Source: Haemophilus parainfluenzae ATCC 33392
Lineage (GTDB): Bacteria > Pseudomonadota > Gammaproteobacteria > Enterobacterales > Pasteurellaceae
NCBI RefSeq assembly: GCF_031191205.1
Contig: NZ_CP133470.1
Location: forward strand, 937,501-1,001,500
Reading direction: 5' to 3'
DNA length: 64,000 nt
The notes beneath the pieces were generated by a model, which was not told the origin of the DNA, searched no databases, and was given only the letters and a program-made list of their open reading frames with translations. Both the position numbers and the translations under genes were made by a program. Positions 52,973 to 61,593 of the stretch are shown piece by piece. Position 1 is the stretch's first letter. Every line of letters begins with the position of its first letter.

Positions 52973-53488
52973 ATGGAATTTGTTGTGAAACTTAAAACCT
53001 TATTAAAAAATGCGATTTCGCTCTTGCTGACGTTGATTATCGTGAGCAGTATTCTTGATTTTATTCGTAAACCTAATATTCCACCTGAAATCAATGCAAC
53101 GGCACTTTATGATTTACAGGGAAATGCCTTCTTTTTACCCCAATTAGATCAAGCTAAGCCGACGATCATTTATTTCTGGGGAAGTTGGTGTGGTTATTGT
53201 CGTTATACTTCTCCAGCGATTAGTTCACTTTCAGAAGAAGGCTATCCGGTAGTCTCTATCGCACTACGTTCGGGGACAAATAAGGACGTGGAGGATTATT
53301 TACAAACCCATCACTATCAGTTTACAACGGTGAACGATCCTCAAGGCAAGATTGCGGATCAATGGCAGGTGAATGTGACACCGACGATTATTATTTTAAA
53401 TAAAGGAAAAATGGATTTGGCCACAACGGGTTGGACAAGTTATTGGGGCTTAAAAGTGCGGTTGTTTTTCACAGAGTTTTTTGGCTAA
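52973..53488 (+). CDS. Membrane-anchored thioredoxin-like protein (TlpA/ScsD type)
   Basis: 171 residues. One N-terminal membrane segment ([20 protein letters not shown], about 10-30) would place the thioredoxin domain in the periplasm. The redox motif is WCGYC (Cys73, Cys76) with cis-Pro137 in VNVTPT. It resembles ScsD and TlpA-type disulfide reductases, with targets unknown. A GTG a few codons inside, preceded by GGAA, is an alternative start. One uptake signal lies inside near 53454. hldD follows 52 bp later. Confidence 0.85.
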   Translation: MEFVVKLKTLLKNAISLLLTLIIVSSILDFIRKPNIPPEINATALYDLQGNAFFLPQLDQAKPTIIYFWGSWCGYCRYTSPAISSLSEEGYPVVSIALRSGTNKDVEDYLQTHHYQFTTVNDPQGKIADQWQVNVTPTIIILNKGKMDLATTGWTSYWGLKVRLFFTEFFG

Positions 53489-53540
53489 GCGGCACAAAAT
53501 CTATTACAATACACAGACTTATTTTAAAGAGGACAGAATT

Positions 53541-54464
53541 ATGATTATCGTAACAGGTGGCGCCGGTTTTATCGGCAGTAATATCGTTAAAGCATTAAAC
53601 GATATGGGACGCAAAGATATTTTAGTAGTGGATAACTTAAAAGACGGGACTAAATTCATTAACTTAGTGGATCTTGATATTGCAGATTACTGCGATAAAG
53701 AAGACTTTATCGCGTCAATTATAGCTGGTGATGATTTAGGTGAGATCGATGCGGTATTCCATGAAGGCGCTTGCTCGGCGACTACTGAATGGGACGGCAA
53801 ATACATCATGCATAATAACTACGAATATTCAAAAGAGTTATTGCATTACTGCTTAGATCGTCAAATTCCGTTCTTGTATGCATCAAGTGCGGCAACTTAT
53901 GGCGACAAAACTGAATTCCGTGAAGAGCGTGAATTTGAAGGCCCATTGAATGTATACGGTTATTCTAAATTCTTATTCGACCAATATGTGCGTGCGATTT
54001 TACCTGAAGCGCAATCACCGGTATGTGGTTTCCGTTATTTCAACGTATATGGTCCGCGTGAAGGCCACAAAGGTTCAATGGCAAGCGTGGCATTCCACTT
54101 AAATAATCAAATCCTGAAAGGCGAAAATCCAAAATTATTTGCTGGCAGTGAGCACTTCCGCCGTGATTTCGTTTATGTAGGCGATGTGGCACAAGTTAAC
54201 ATTTGGTGCTGGCAAAATGGTATTTCGGGTATCTTCAACTGCGGTACTGGCAATGCAGAGTCTTTTGCAGAAGTAGCAAAAGCAGTGATTAAATTCCATG
54301 GTAAAGGTGCAGTGGAAACCATTCCATTCCCAGAGCATTTGAAATCTCGCTATCAAGAATATACGCAAGCTAACCTTGAGAAACTTCGTGCTACTGGCTA
54401 CGACAAACCATTTAAAACTGTAGCGGAAGGTGTGGCTGAGTACATGGCGTGGTTAAATAAATAA
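53541..54464 (+). CDS. hldD: ADP-L-glycero-D-manno-heptose 6-epimerase
   Basis: 307 residues of the short-chain epimerase family. HldD makes the heptose donor for the LPS inner core. The NAD(P) site TGGAGFIGS (5-13) and the catalytic Tyr139/Lys143 pair (VYGYSKF) are intact. The frame is open to 53481, but GAGG before the ATG at 53541 sets the start. It is followed by the transferases waaF and waaC. Confidence 0.96.
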   Translation: MIIVTGGAGFIGSNIVKALNDMGRKDILVVDNLKDGTKFINLVDLDIADYCDKEDFIASIIAGDDLGEIDAVFHEGACSATTEWDGKYIMHNNYEYSKELLHYCLDRQIPFLYASSAATYGDKTEFREEREFEGPLNVYGYSKFLFDQYVRAILPEAQSPVCGFRYFNVYGPREGHKGSMASVAFHLNNQILKGENPKLFAGSEHFRRDFVYVGDVAQVNIWCWQNGISGIFNCGTGNAESFAEVAKAVIKFHGKGAVETIPFPEHLKSRYQEYTQANLEKLRATGYDKPFKTVAEGVAEYMAWLNK

Positions 54465-54507
54465 AAATATTGAACAAATAATGTCGTTCAATACTAGAAA
54501 ATGAATA

Positions 54508-54545
54508 AAGTGCGGTTAAAATTAGTCTTATTTTTAGCCGCACTT
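54508..54545 (+). terminator. Paired-USS terminator after hldD
   Basis: AAAGTGCGGTTAAAA and TTTTTAGCCGCACTTT pair around a short loop, 44 bp after the hldD stop. It may separate hldD from waaF. Confidence 0.78.
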
Positions 54546-54562
54546 TTGTTATAAGGTCAAGC

Positions 54563-55606
54563 ATGAATATTTTAATTATCGGCCCGTCTTGGGTCGGCGA
54601 TATGATGATGTCGCACAGTTTGTATCAACAACTCAAACTGCAATACCCCGATTGCCAAATTGATGTGATGGCACCGAATTGGTGTAAACCGCTTTTAGTC
54701 CGTATGCCTGAAGTGCGTCATGCTATTGAAATGCCGCTCGGACACGGCAAGTTTGCCTTGTGTGAACGTTATCGTTTAGGTAAGGCATTACGTAATCAAT
54801 ATGATATGGCAATCGTATTACCAAACTCCTTGAAGTCAGCTTTTATTCCTGCTTTTGCAAAAATTGCGGTGCGTCGTGGTTGGAAAGGAGAAAGCCGTTA
54901 TTTCTTGCTTAACGATTTACGCAATAACAAACGTGATTACCCTATGATGGTGCAACGTTATGTAGCGTTAGCCTTTGAGCAAAATGCGGTGCCAAAAGCG
55001 GCTGATATTCCTGTTCTAAAACCTTATTTAACCGTTGATCCCACTCAACAAGCGGAAACCTTAAAAAACTTTGAAAAACAGACCGCACTTTTAGGCGAAC
55101 GTCTGATAATCGGTTTCTGTCCTGGAGCTGAATTTGGTCCAGCTAAACGTTGGCCGCATTATCATTATGCTAAGTTAGCCGAAATGCTGATTGAAAAAGG
55201 CTATGCGGTAGAATTATTTGGTTCACCAAAAGATGTGGAAGCAGGCGAGCAAATCCGCAATGCGTTGCCAGCAGAACTACAACCATTCTGTTTGAATTTG
55301 GCAGGGCAAACGAATCTTAATCAAGCGGTAGATTTAATTGCTAACTGCACTGCAGTGGTGAGCAATGACAGCGGCTTAATGCATATTGCCGCTGCGACAG
55401 ATCGTCCATTGGTTGCACTTTACGGCCCAACGAGCCCAACTTATACGCCACCATTATCGGATAAGGCCGTGATTATTCGTTTAATTGAAGGCGATTTAAT
55501 TAAGGTGCGTAAAAGTACAGATAGCTCGGAAGGGTATCATCAAAGTTTGATTGATATTACACCGGAAAAAGTAGCAGAAAAACTAACCGCACTTTTAGAG
55601 ATTTGA
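54563..55606 (+). CDS. waaF: LPS heptosyltransferase II
   Basis: 347 residues, glycosyltransferase family 9, GT-B fold. It adds the second heptose to the LPS inner core. The N-terminal IGPSWVGDMMMSHSLYQQL and the donor-binding VVSNDSGLMHIAAATDRP with ALYGPTSPTYTPP are typical of WaaF. Two uptake signals lie inside it. It overlaps or nearly abuts the next gene. Confidence 0.94.
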   Translation: MNILIIGPSWVGDMMMSHSLYQQLKLQYPDCQIDVMAPNWCKPLLVRMPEVRHAIEMPLGHGKFALCERYRLGKALRNQYDMAIVLPNSLKSAFIPAFAKIAVRRGWKGESRYFLLNDLRNNKRDYPMMVQRYVALAFEQNAVPKAADIPVLKPYLTVDPTQQAETLKNFEKQTALLGERLIIGFCPGAEFGPAKRWPHYHYAKLAEMLIEKGYAVELFGSPKDVEAGEQIRNALPAELQPFCLNLAGQTNLNQAVDLIANCTAVVSNDSGLMHIAAATDRPLVALYGPTSPTYTPPLSDKAVIIRLIEGDLIKVRKSTDSSEGYHQSLIDITPEKVAEKLTALLEI

Positions 55607-55623
55607 GAAAGCGAGAATATAAA

Positions 55624-56208
55624 ATGGAAATTACCTATCAACCCGTATTAGATAAAAATTATACTAAGGCAGTAAAAAAAATAAGCCGCGATATTTATAA
55701 GCACAATAAATTTCGTAAAATGATGCGGCTTGGCGATTTTTTATTATATTTATTTTGCTTGATACCAAGTCTTTTTATTGCATTTTTCATGAGGAATTGG
55801 GCTGAAGTTCTTTATGATTATTACGAGAATATTTTGGCCTATTATGCGGGATATATATTGTTTGCTATCTCAATGCTTTCTTTTTTCTACGCTCTTCTAA
55901 TACGACCTTATTTGAATATGTGTATGATTAAAAACCAAATAGGCGACAAAATGGAGAAAGGAAGTCAAACCATACGAATTCAAGAAGATGGCTTATATAT
56001 TAAAATAGATCTCTGCCAAACATTATATAGTTATCATTATATTCATAATATTGAAAATAAATATGGCTATTTAGTAATTAGAGTTGGTTCTGGATTGTTT
56101 TTAGATATTCCTTATTCCGCTTTTCAAAATGATGCTCATCGAGAAGCATTTGAATCTGCTTTGCAAGAAAAAATCAACGCTTACCAAGTAGAGCCTTTAA
56201 GCAAATAG
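55624..56208 (+). CDS. YcxB-like membrane protein
   Basis: 194 residues. It has two adjacent membrane segments (LGDFLLYLFCLIPSLFIAFF, about 36-58, and AYYAGYILFAISMLSFFYAL, about 75-100) and a C-terminal soluble beta region ending DIPYSAFQNDAHREAF, the layout of YcxB-like proteins of unknown function. The coding sequence is visibly more AT-rich than waaF and waaC on either side, which may indicate a later insertion. The frame is open to 55603. Confidence 0.72.
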   Translation: MEITYQPVLDKNYTKAVKKISRDIYKHNKFRKMMRLGDFLLYLFCLIPSLFIAFFMRNWAEVLYDYYENILAYYAGYILFAISMLSFFYALLIRPYLNMCMIKNQIGDKMEKGSQTIRIQEDGLYIKIDLCQTLYSYHYIHNIENKYGYLVIRVGSGLFLDIPYSAFQNDAHREAFESALQEKINAYQVEPLSK

Positions 56209-56237
56209 AAAAGGATTAACCAGGATATGTTAATGAT

Positions 56238-57143
56238 ATGAATCCTCTCCGCATTCACTTACAATTAATTGGAATGGCCATTTTATGGGGAGCCTCTTGG
56301 CCTTGGGGACGAGTGGTTGCTCAGGCCATGCCGACATTTGTCGCCTCAAGTTTGCGATTCTTTTTCGCCATTATTCCTCTCATGATTTGGTTATATGTGG
56401 CAAATCGTTTCAAATATGCAAAACAACTTAGTGCAAATCAGTGGGTTGGTTTGTTTGTCACCGCCTTTTTCGGTGTTTTTGCCTATTCCACGTTTTTTAT
56501 CTGGGGGCTGAAATATCTTCCTGCGGGACAAGCGGCTGTTATTGTGGCAACGAACCCTGTCTTTACTACGCTTTTGGCGATTTTTTTATTTAAAGAAAAG
56601 TGGAATCGTTGGGTAATAATCGGGATGACTATTGCCATGGGGGGATCATTATTGGCTCTCACGAAAGGGAATTTTTTACAGATGATGGATTCCTTTGGCT
56701 TTGGGCAAATATTATTAATTGCCGCACTAATTTGTTGGGTCGTTTATACCTTATTGGCTAGAAAAGTACTCGCGGGTATTGATTCACTCACTGCAACCAC
56801 ATTATCTTCTATTTTTGGGTTTCTATTGTTATTTATGAGTGCGTTATGCGTGGAAAGTACTGACGATTGGCTTACGGTATTGAATTTATCTCAAGGTGAG
56901 TGGATCAGTTTGCTTGGCCTTGCATTTGGTGCCACAGTATTGGCCTACGCCTGGTATTTTGATGGCGTGAAATACTTAGGCGCAGGGAATGCCTCAGCTT
57001 ATATTATTCTAGTGCCGATTTTAGGGATTTTATTTTCAGCCGTTTGGTTGAATGAGCAAGTGGATTTTTCCTTGATTATTGGTGGTATTTTAGCTGTGTC
57101 AGGGCTCGGTATTATGCACTGGGGAAGAAGGTTAATTAAATGA
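56238..57143 (+). CDS. EamA/DMT-family transporter
   Basis: 301 residues, ten hydrophobic segments in two EamA halves (start GMAILWGASWPWGRVVAQAM; second half LGLAFGATVLAYAWYFDGVK). Such carriers export amino acids or other metabolites, and the substrate is unknown here. Its stop overlaps the waaC start by four bases (ATGA), which makes coupling likely even though the roles look unrelated. Confidence 0.9.
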   Translation: MNPLRIHLQLIGMAILWGASWPWGRVVAQAMPTFVASSLRFFFAIIPLMIWLYVANRFKYAKQLSANQWVGLFVTAFFGVFAYSTFFIWGLKYLPAGQAAVIVATNPVFTTLLAIFLFKEKWNRWVIIGMTIAMGGSLLALTKGNFLQMMDSFGFGQILLIAALICWVVYTLLARKVLAGIDSLTATTLSSIFGFLLLFMSALCVESTDDWLTVLNLSQGEWISLLGLAFGATVLAYAWYFDGVKYLGAGNASAYIILVPILGILFSAVWLNEQVDFSLIIGGILAVSGLGIMHWGRRLIK

Positions 57144-58093
57144 AAGTATGCGTGATCAAAACGTCTTCCATGGGCGATATAATCCATACTTTGCCGGCAT
57201 TAACTGATGCGCAAATAGCTATACCCAATCTTTCTATTGATTGGGTGGTGGAAGAGAATTTTGCCGAAATTCCACGTTGGCATTCTGCCGTGAAACAAAT
57301 CATTCCAATTGCCTTAAGACGTTGGCGAAAATCGCCTTTTTCGGCTCAAACAAAAAAAGAGTGGAAATCTTACCGCACTTTATTGCAAGTCAATCAGTAT
57401 GATGCCGTGATTGATGCACAAGGGCTTTTTAAAAGTGCCTTTTTTGCGACACGCTTAGCCAATGGTGTTAAACATGGCTATGATCGGAAAAGTATTCGAG
57501 AGCCAATAGCCTCATTCTTCTACGATAAGAAATATGCCATATCCTATCAACAACATGCGGTAGAGCGTATTCGTCAACTTTTTGCTCAAGCATTATCTTA
57601 TCCATTACCAAAAGAAAAAGGGGATTATGGTATTGCTCGTCATTTTATTTCAACTGATTCTATCGAGCCTTACGTGATCTTTTTTCATGCTACGACAAGG
57701 GATGAGAAGCATTGGCCAGAAAAAGAATGGCGAAATTTAATCGAAAAACTAACCGCACTTTCTATTCAAATTCGTTTGCCTTGGGGGAATGAAAAAGAAA
57801 AGGCGAGAGCGGAACGATTAGTTTCTGGCTTGCCTCATGCCATGATTTTACCTAAGCTTTCATTAAATGAATTGGCTGATCAAATTACTAATGCGAAAGC
57901 GGTGGTATCCGTAGATACAGGGCTTGCTCATTTAACTGCAGCATTGGATAAACCTAATATTACGCTTTATGGCGCAACTGATCCGACCTTAATTGGCTGT
58001 TATGGTAAAAATCAGCATTATTTAACAGCGAATTCAATGGGAAATATTACTTCAGAGCAGGTTCTTTCTAGCCTAAGTACATTAATTAAATAA
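57140..58093 (+). CDS. waaC: LPS heptosyltransferase I
   Basis: 317 residues, glycosyltransferase family 9. It adds the first heptose to Kdo in the LPS inner core. The start MKVCVIKTSSMGDIIHTLPA and the donor site VVSVDTGLAHLTAALDKPN with LYGATDPT are characteristic. The Haemophilus homologue is also known as OpsX. One uptake signal lies inside near 57752. There is no clear terminator behind it. Confidence 0.94.
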   Translation: MKVCVIKTSSMGDIIHTLPALTDAQIAIPNLSIDWVVEENFAEIPRWHSAVKQIIPIALRRWRKSPFSAQTKKEWKSYRTLLQVNQYDAVIDAQGLFKSAFFATRLANGVKHGYDRKSIREPIASFFYDKKYAISYQQHAVERIRQLFAQALSYPLPKEKGDYGIARHFISTDSIEPYVIFFHATTRDEKHWPEKEWRNLIEKLTALSIQIRLPWGNEKEKARAERLVSGLPHAMILPKLSLNELADQITNAKAVVSVDTGLAHLTAALDKPNITLYGATDPTLIGCYGKNQHYLTANSMGNITSEQVLSSLSTLIK

Positions 58094-58178
58094 TTTGTAG
58101 CATAATTGGAAATGTATTGATCTAGATTAATTTTAGTCAAAATATTGTCTATTTTCTGATAGTTGGAAAAATTTAAGA

Positions 58179-58206
58179 TTGACACATTTGGGTTGTGATG
58201 TATAGA
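58179..58206 (+). promoter_or_regulatory. Strong sigma-70 promoter of the porin gene
   Basis: TTGACA (58179-58184), 16-bp spacer, TATAGA (58201-58206). The predicted start is near 58213, giving a leader of about 45 bases before the porin ATG. Confidence 0.8.
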
Positions 58207-58256
58207 CTAAAAAAGTTCAATTTTTATTAACTCCATTAAATAATAGGGAAAGCGTT

Positions 58257-59381
58257 ATGAAAAAAACACTTCTTGCTTTATCTGTAGCTGCACTAGCAGC
58301 AGGTTCTGCACAAGCGTATAACTTCCACATTGACCAAACTGGTACTGATGTTGATTTTTACGGTTCTTTACGTGTTAAATGGGAAAGTACCTCTAACAAA
58401 ACCAACTATGTAAATGGTGATGTAACTAAAGAACACATCAACCACGCAGTTGATAATAACGGTTCACGTTTTGGTTTTAAATTAAAACAAAGCTTGGGTG
58501 GCGATTTCTATGCTTTAGGTCGTGCTGAATGGCGTATGCGTGGTGAAGCACCTTCACAACATGATTTTGACCATGTTTATACTCACCAACTTTATGCTGG
58601 TTTTGGCCACAAACAATTCGGTGAATTAACTTACGGTAACATGGTGACTATCACTGATGAAGTAAAACAAAGTGACTTAGCAAATACTTACAGCTTGACT
58701 GATGGCCTATTAGAGACTTCAGCTCGTCGTGTAACACAATATGTTTATAACGGTGATTATGGGTCAAATAAAGTGAAATTTGGTGCGTATTACGGTGGTT
58801 CAAGCAAACGTAACATCAAAAATGTAGATTTAAAAAATAACCGTAAAAACACTTGGGGTACAGGTCTTATCTTCAATCACGAAATTGATAGTATCCAAAA
58901 TGTAACTGTAGCAGCGGGTTTCACTCGTCAAATTTCTGAAAATGCTAATAAAACAGCATATTATAGCAATGCTTATGCTTTAGGTTTAGCATATAACTTT
59001 GTTCACACTACTTATGGTTTAGACCTTGCTCACAAAGATACTAAAAATAAAGGTGGTGCAGGTAACAAAGTAAAAAATAATGAAGTAACTGCAGTGATTC
59101 GCCAGGGTTTAAATGAAGATTGGAATGTATATGCAATGTATTCTTATAAAACAGAGAAAACTTTACCTGCAGGTTCTGCATATTCAAAATCAACTGATCG
59201 CCAGTTCTTAGTGGGTACCGAGTACTATGTATTTAAACAAGGTTCAGTAAAAGTGAAACCATTTATTGAATGGCAAGCGACTCGTACTAAATATGAGAAC
59301 ACCTTTGATAAAGACTCAGGTAAACAGCTTGATCGTAGCCGTGATTTCAAAACGGTTATCGGTTTACGTGCATACTGGTAA
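58257..59381 (+). CDS. OmpP2-type general porin
   Basis: 374 residues. The signal peptide MKKTLLALSVAALAAGSAQA is followed by a 16-strand type barrel sequence: VDFYGSLRVKWEST, RFGFKLKQSLGGDFYALGRA, and a C-terminal strand ending VIGLRAYW with the expected final aromatic residue. In Haemophilus, OmpP2 is the major porin and also passes NAD and nicotinamide riboside, which fits with PnuC at 20.7 kb. It has its own promoter and terminator. Confidence 0.93.
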   Translation: MKKTLLALSVAALAAGSAQAYNFHIDQTGTDVDFYGSLRVKWESTSNKTNYVNGDVTKEHINHAVDNNGSRFGFKLKQSLGGDFYALGRAEWRMRGEAPSQHDFDHVYTHQLYAGFGHKQFGELTYGNMVTITDEVKQSDLANTYSLTDGLLETSARRVTQYVYNGDYGSNKVKFGAYYGGSSKRNIKNVDLKNNRKNTWGTGLIFNHEIDSIQNVTVAAGFTRQISENANKTAYYSNAYALGLAYNFVHTTYGLDLAHKDTKNKGGAGNKVKNNEVTAVIRQGLNEDWNVYAMYSYKTEKTLPAGSAYSKSTDRQFLVGTEYYVFKQGSVKVKPFIEWQATRTKYENTFDKDSGKQLDRSRDFKTVIGLRAYW

Positions 59382-59400
59382 TTTATCAGTTTAATCTGAT

Positions 59401-59435
59401 AAAGCGGATAGTGAGAGCTATCCGCTTTTCTTTTT
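59401..59435 (+). terminator. Terminator of the porin gene
   Basis: AAAGCGGATAG-TGAGAG-CTATCCGCTTT followed by TCTTTTT. Confidence 0.92.
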
Positions 59436-59480
59436 GGCTTGTAATTTTGATTTTCACCCCCATAATACTGCACAGGCACA

Positions 59481-59489
59481 AAGTGCGGT
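59481..59489 (+). repeat. DNA uptake signal (USS)
   Basis: AAGTGCGGT between the porin and hslO. Confidence 0.85.
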
Positions 59490-59574
59490 AACAAAAAACG
59501 CCGTTTTTGAATATTGACTTCAATACTAGAGACGAAAAATCAGATAAACCACTCACAATTTATGCGTAAAATTA

Positions 59575-59583
59575 ACCGCACTT
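59575..59583 (-). repeat. DNA uptake signal (USS)
   Basis: ACCGCACTT, 30 bp before the hslO start. Together with 59481-59489 it forms an inverted pair too far apart for a normal terminator. Confidence 0.85.
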
Positions 59584-59612
59584 TTCATTCAAAGAATAAA
59601 TAGGAACACATA

Positions 59613-60479
59613 ATGAATTACACTCAAGATAATGACAAACTTTACCGTTACCTTTTTCAAAACCGTGCAGTGCGTGGTGAATGGGTGCGATTAAACCAAA
59701 CTTTCACTGATACCCTGAATACCCATCATTATCCCAAAGCTGTACAAAACTTATTAGGTGAGATGATGGTGGCGACGAATTTGTTGACCGCAACATTAAA
59801 ATTTAACGGTAATATTACGGTTCAAATCCAAGGTGATGGTCCATTAAAATTAGCCTTAGTTAATGGCAATGATCAGCAACAAATTCGTGCTTTAGCACGT
59901 GTGCAAGGTGATATTCAAGACGGCATGAGCCTACATGATATGATCGGCAAAGGCGTATTAGTGATTACGATTGCACCAACCGAGGGTGAGCGCTATCAAG
60001 GCGTTATCGGTTTAGATAAACCAACCATTACGGAATGTTTAGAAGACTATTTTGTCCGTTCAGAGCAATTACAAACCCAGCTTATTATTCGCACGGGTGA
60101 ATATGAAGGCAAACCCGTGGCGGCAGGGATGTTGTTACAAATTATGCCGGATGGCCAAGGTACACCAGAAGATTTTGAGCATTTAACTACATTAGCTGCA
60201 ACAGTCAAAGATGAGGAGCTATTTGGATTACCTGCAGAAGAATTGCTTTATCGTTTATATCACGAAGAAGTTGTGGAGGTTTTTGAACCGCAATCAGTTT
60301 CTTTCTTCTGTGGTTGCTCATCTGAGCGTTCTGGGGCAGCATTATTACTGATTCCAGAAGCTGAAATTGATGAATTTTTAGAAGAGCATAAAGGCAGCAT
60401 TGATATGCAGTGTGAATGTTGTGGCACACATTACTTCTTCAATAAAGAAGCCATTGATAAACTTAAACAAGCTCAATAA
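59613..60479 (+). CDS. hslO: Redox-regulated chaperone Hsp33
   Basis: 288 residues. Hsp33 is switched on by oxidants and holds unfolding proteins. The C-terminal zinc switch is complete: Cys233 and Cys235 (FFCGCSS), Cys267 and Cys270 (QCECCGTH). The N-terminal binding domain is of normal length. It is followed by a terminator and is convergent with the esterase gene. Confidence 0.95.
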   Translation: MNYTQDNDKLYRYLFQNRAVRGEWVRLNQTFTDTLNTHHYPKAVQNLLGEMMVATNLLTATLKFNGNITVQIQGDGPLKLALVNGNDQQQIRALARVQGDIQDGMSLHDMIGKGVLVITIAPTEGERYQGVIGLDKPTITECLEDYFVRSEQLQTQLIIRTGEYEGKPVAAGMLLQIMPDGQGTPEDFEHLTTLAATVKDEELFGLPAEELLYRLYHEEVVEVFEPQSVSFFCGCSSERSGAALLLIPEAEIDEFLEEHKGSIDMQCECCGTHYFFNKEAIDKLKQAQ

Positions 60480-60480
60480 G

Positions 60481-60514
60481 AAAAATCTCCGTTCATGATG
60501 ACGGGGATTTTTTT
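60481..60514. terminator. Terminator between hslO and the esterase gene
   Basis: AAAAATCTCCGT-TCATGATG-ACGGGGATTTTT with one wobble and a T run. It serves the two convergent genes. Confidence 0.88.
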
Positions 60515-61379
60515 ATGGTTGAACTTGTTCCAAACAATGTTTGATAGCGTCTGGAATCGAGCCACCATGATTTTTATTGGGAATGGAAATAAACTCTACG
60601 GAATTACCTTGTTTTTCCAATATTTTCGCCAATTGATGCGCATTGATTGTTCGCATTTTTTTCCGTTGATTAATACGCTGTAATTGTTCTTCAGTCATAT
60701 TCGGATCCTCTTCAGGATGCTCTTCATAATAGCCTAATGTAATCAGAATATGTGATGGTTTTTGGCTAATCCATGGCTCATTTTGAGGTAAAAATGAGCC
60801 GTTTCCCCACCAAAGAGAAGGGCTTGCCAATGTGTAATGTTGAAATAAATCTGGTTGATGGAAGAGCACGTACAATCCAAATAATCCACCAAAAGAATGA
60901 CCAAAGAAATATTGTTTTTCCTTATTGATATCGAAATGCTGTTCAATATAAGGCTTTACGTCTTGTTGAATAAAACGTAAAAAATCGGCAGCTTTCCCTC
61001 CTTTGGCAAATTCAGTACCTTCAGCCGGAAAAGTGTAGTCTCTAGTGCGTTCTTCAATGACGTAGGCTTTATCAGAGACATAACCGATACCAACAATAAG
61101 CGGGAGTGGTTTATTGGGATTGACAGTATTCACCGCCATTGGAAATTGTGCATTGCCATCTAAAGTGTAAAGTGCGGTCAGTTTTTGCGATGTTTTTGGC
61201 GGTACCGCAATGAATAAACGGTAATGTTTGTCTTCAAAGGTAAAATCTTTTTGTTGAATTTGATACATTTTTTTCATGCTTTCTTGAATAGGAGGAATCT
61301 TAAAGTCGGGTTCTGCTTGCGTGCTTTGCGTAAATATCAGCAGATAAAATAAAAAGAATAAACGCAGAAATGAGAACAT
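60513..61379 (-). CDS. Secreted alpha/beta-hydrolase (IroE/esterase-D type)
   Basis: 288 residues with a signal peptide (MFSFLRLFFLFYLLIFTQST-QA). An esterase-D/IroE-like alpha-beta hydrolase with nucleophile Ser162 in FFGHSFGGLFG and a candidate catalytic His in PNKNHGGSIP. IroE and Fes relatives hydrolyse siderophore esters, and a Fur-box-like site 20 bp upstream supports iron control. The actual substrate is unknown. One uptake signal lies inside near 61171. Confidence 0.82.
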   Translation of the reverse strand: MFSFLRLFFLFYLLIFTQSTQAEPDFKIPPIQESMKKMYQIQQKDFTFEDKHYRLFIAVPPKTSQKLTALYTLDGNAQFPMAVNTVNPNKPLPLIVGIGYVSDKAYVIEERTRDYTFPAEGTEFAKGGKAADFLRFIQQDVKPYIEQHFDINKEKQYFFGHSFGGLFGLYVLFHQPDLFQHYTLASPSLWWGNGSFLPQNEPWISQKPSHILITLGYYEEHPEEDPNMTEEQLQRINQRKKMRTINAHQLAKILEKQGNSVEFISIPNKNHGGSIPDAIKHCLEQVQP

Positions 61380-61398
61380 GGTTATCGAGTTTTGAGTT

Positions 61399-61417
61399 GA
61401 TAATGGTTCTCACTATA
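61399..61417 (-). promoter_or_regulatory. Fur-box-like site before the esterase gene
   Basis: GATAATGGTTCTCACTATA matches the 19-bp consensus GATAATGATAATCATTATC at 14 positions. It lies 20-38 bp before the esterase start codon, within likely promoter distance. Confidence 0.6.
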
Positions 61418-61424
61418 TCGAAAA

Positions 61425-61442
61425 TGTGATGGGTAAATCAAC
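61425..61442 (+). promoter_or_regulatory. Weak CRP-like site upstream of pckA
   Basis: TGTGAT-GGGTAA-ATCAAC resembles TGTGA-N6-TCACA in the left half and only partly in the right. pckA is CRP-activated in related bacteria, but the site is over 100 bp from the likely promoter. Confidence 0.3.
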
Positions 61443-61524
61443 CTTGTTGTATCCTAGCCTTTTAAACCACCTAAAAAGGGGTAGGATTTTCCAATGAATG
61501 TTCAAAAATGAGATCTACTTAACA

Positions 61525-61551
61525 TTTTTTTTTTGACAATTCCCATACAAT
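61525..61551 (+). promoter_or_regulatory. Poly-T tract and candidate pckA promoter
   Basis: A run of ten T (61525-61534) runs into TTGACA (61533-61538). TACAAT (61546-61551) is a good -10 hexamer but is spaced for a -35 inside the T tract, not for TTGACA. Length changes in the tract could therefore alter promoter spacing. Confidence 0.4.
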
Positions 61552-61593
61552 AAGCATAGGAAAAATTTTTAAACTTTAATCAAGAGGTGAACT

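Noticed and set aside
61533..61538. TTGACA as the -35 of pckA with a standard spacer
   Set aside because: At 16-18 bp downstream only CATAGG, ATAGGA or TAGGAA is found, none a good -10. The nearby TACAAT is only seven bases away.
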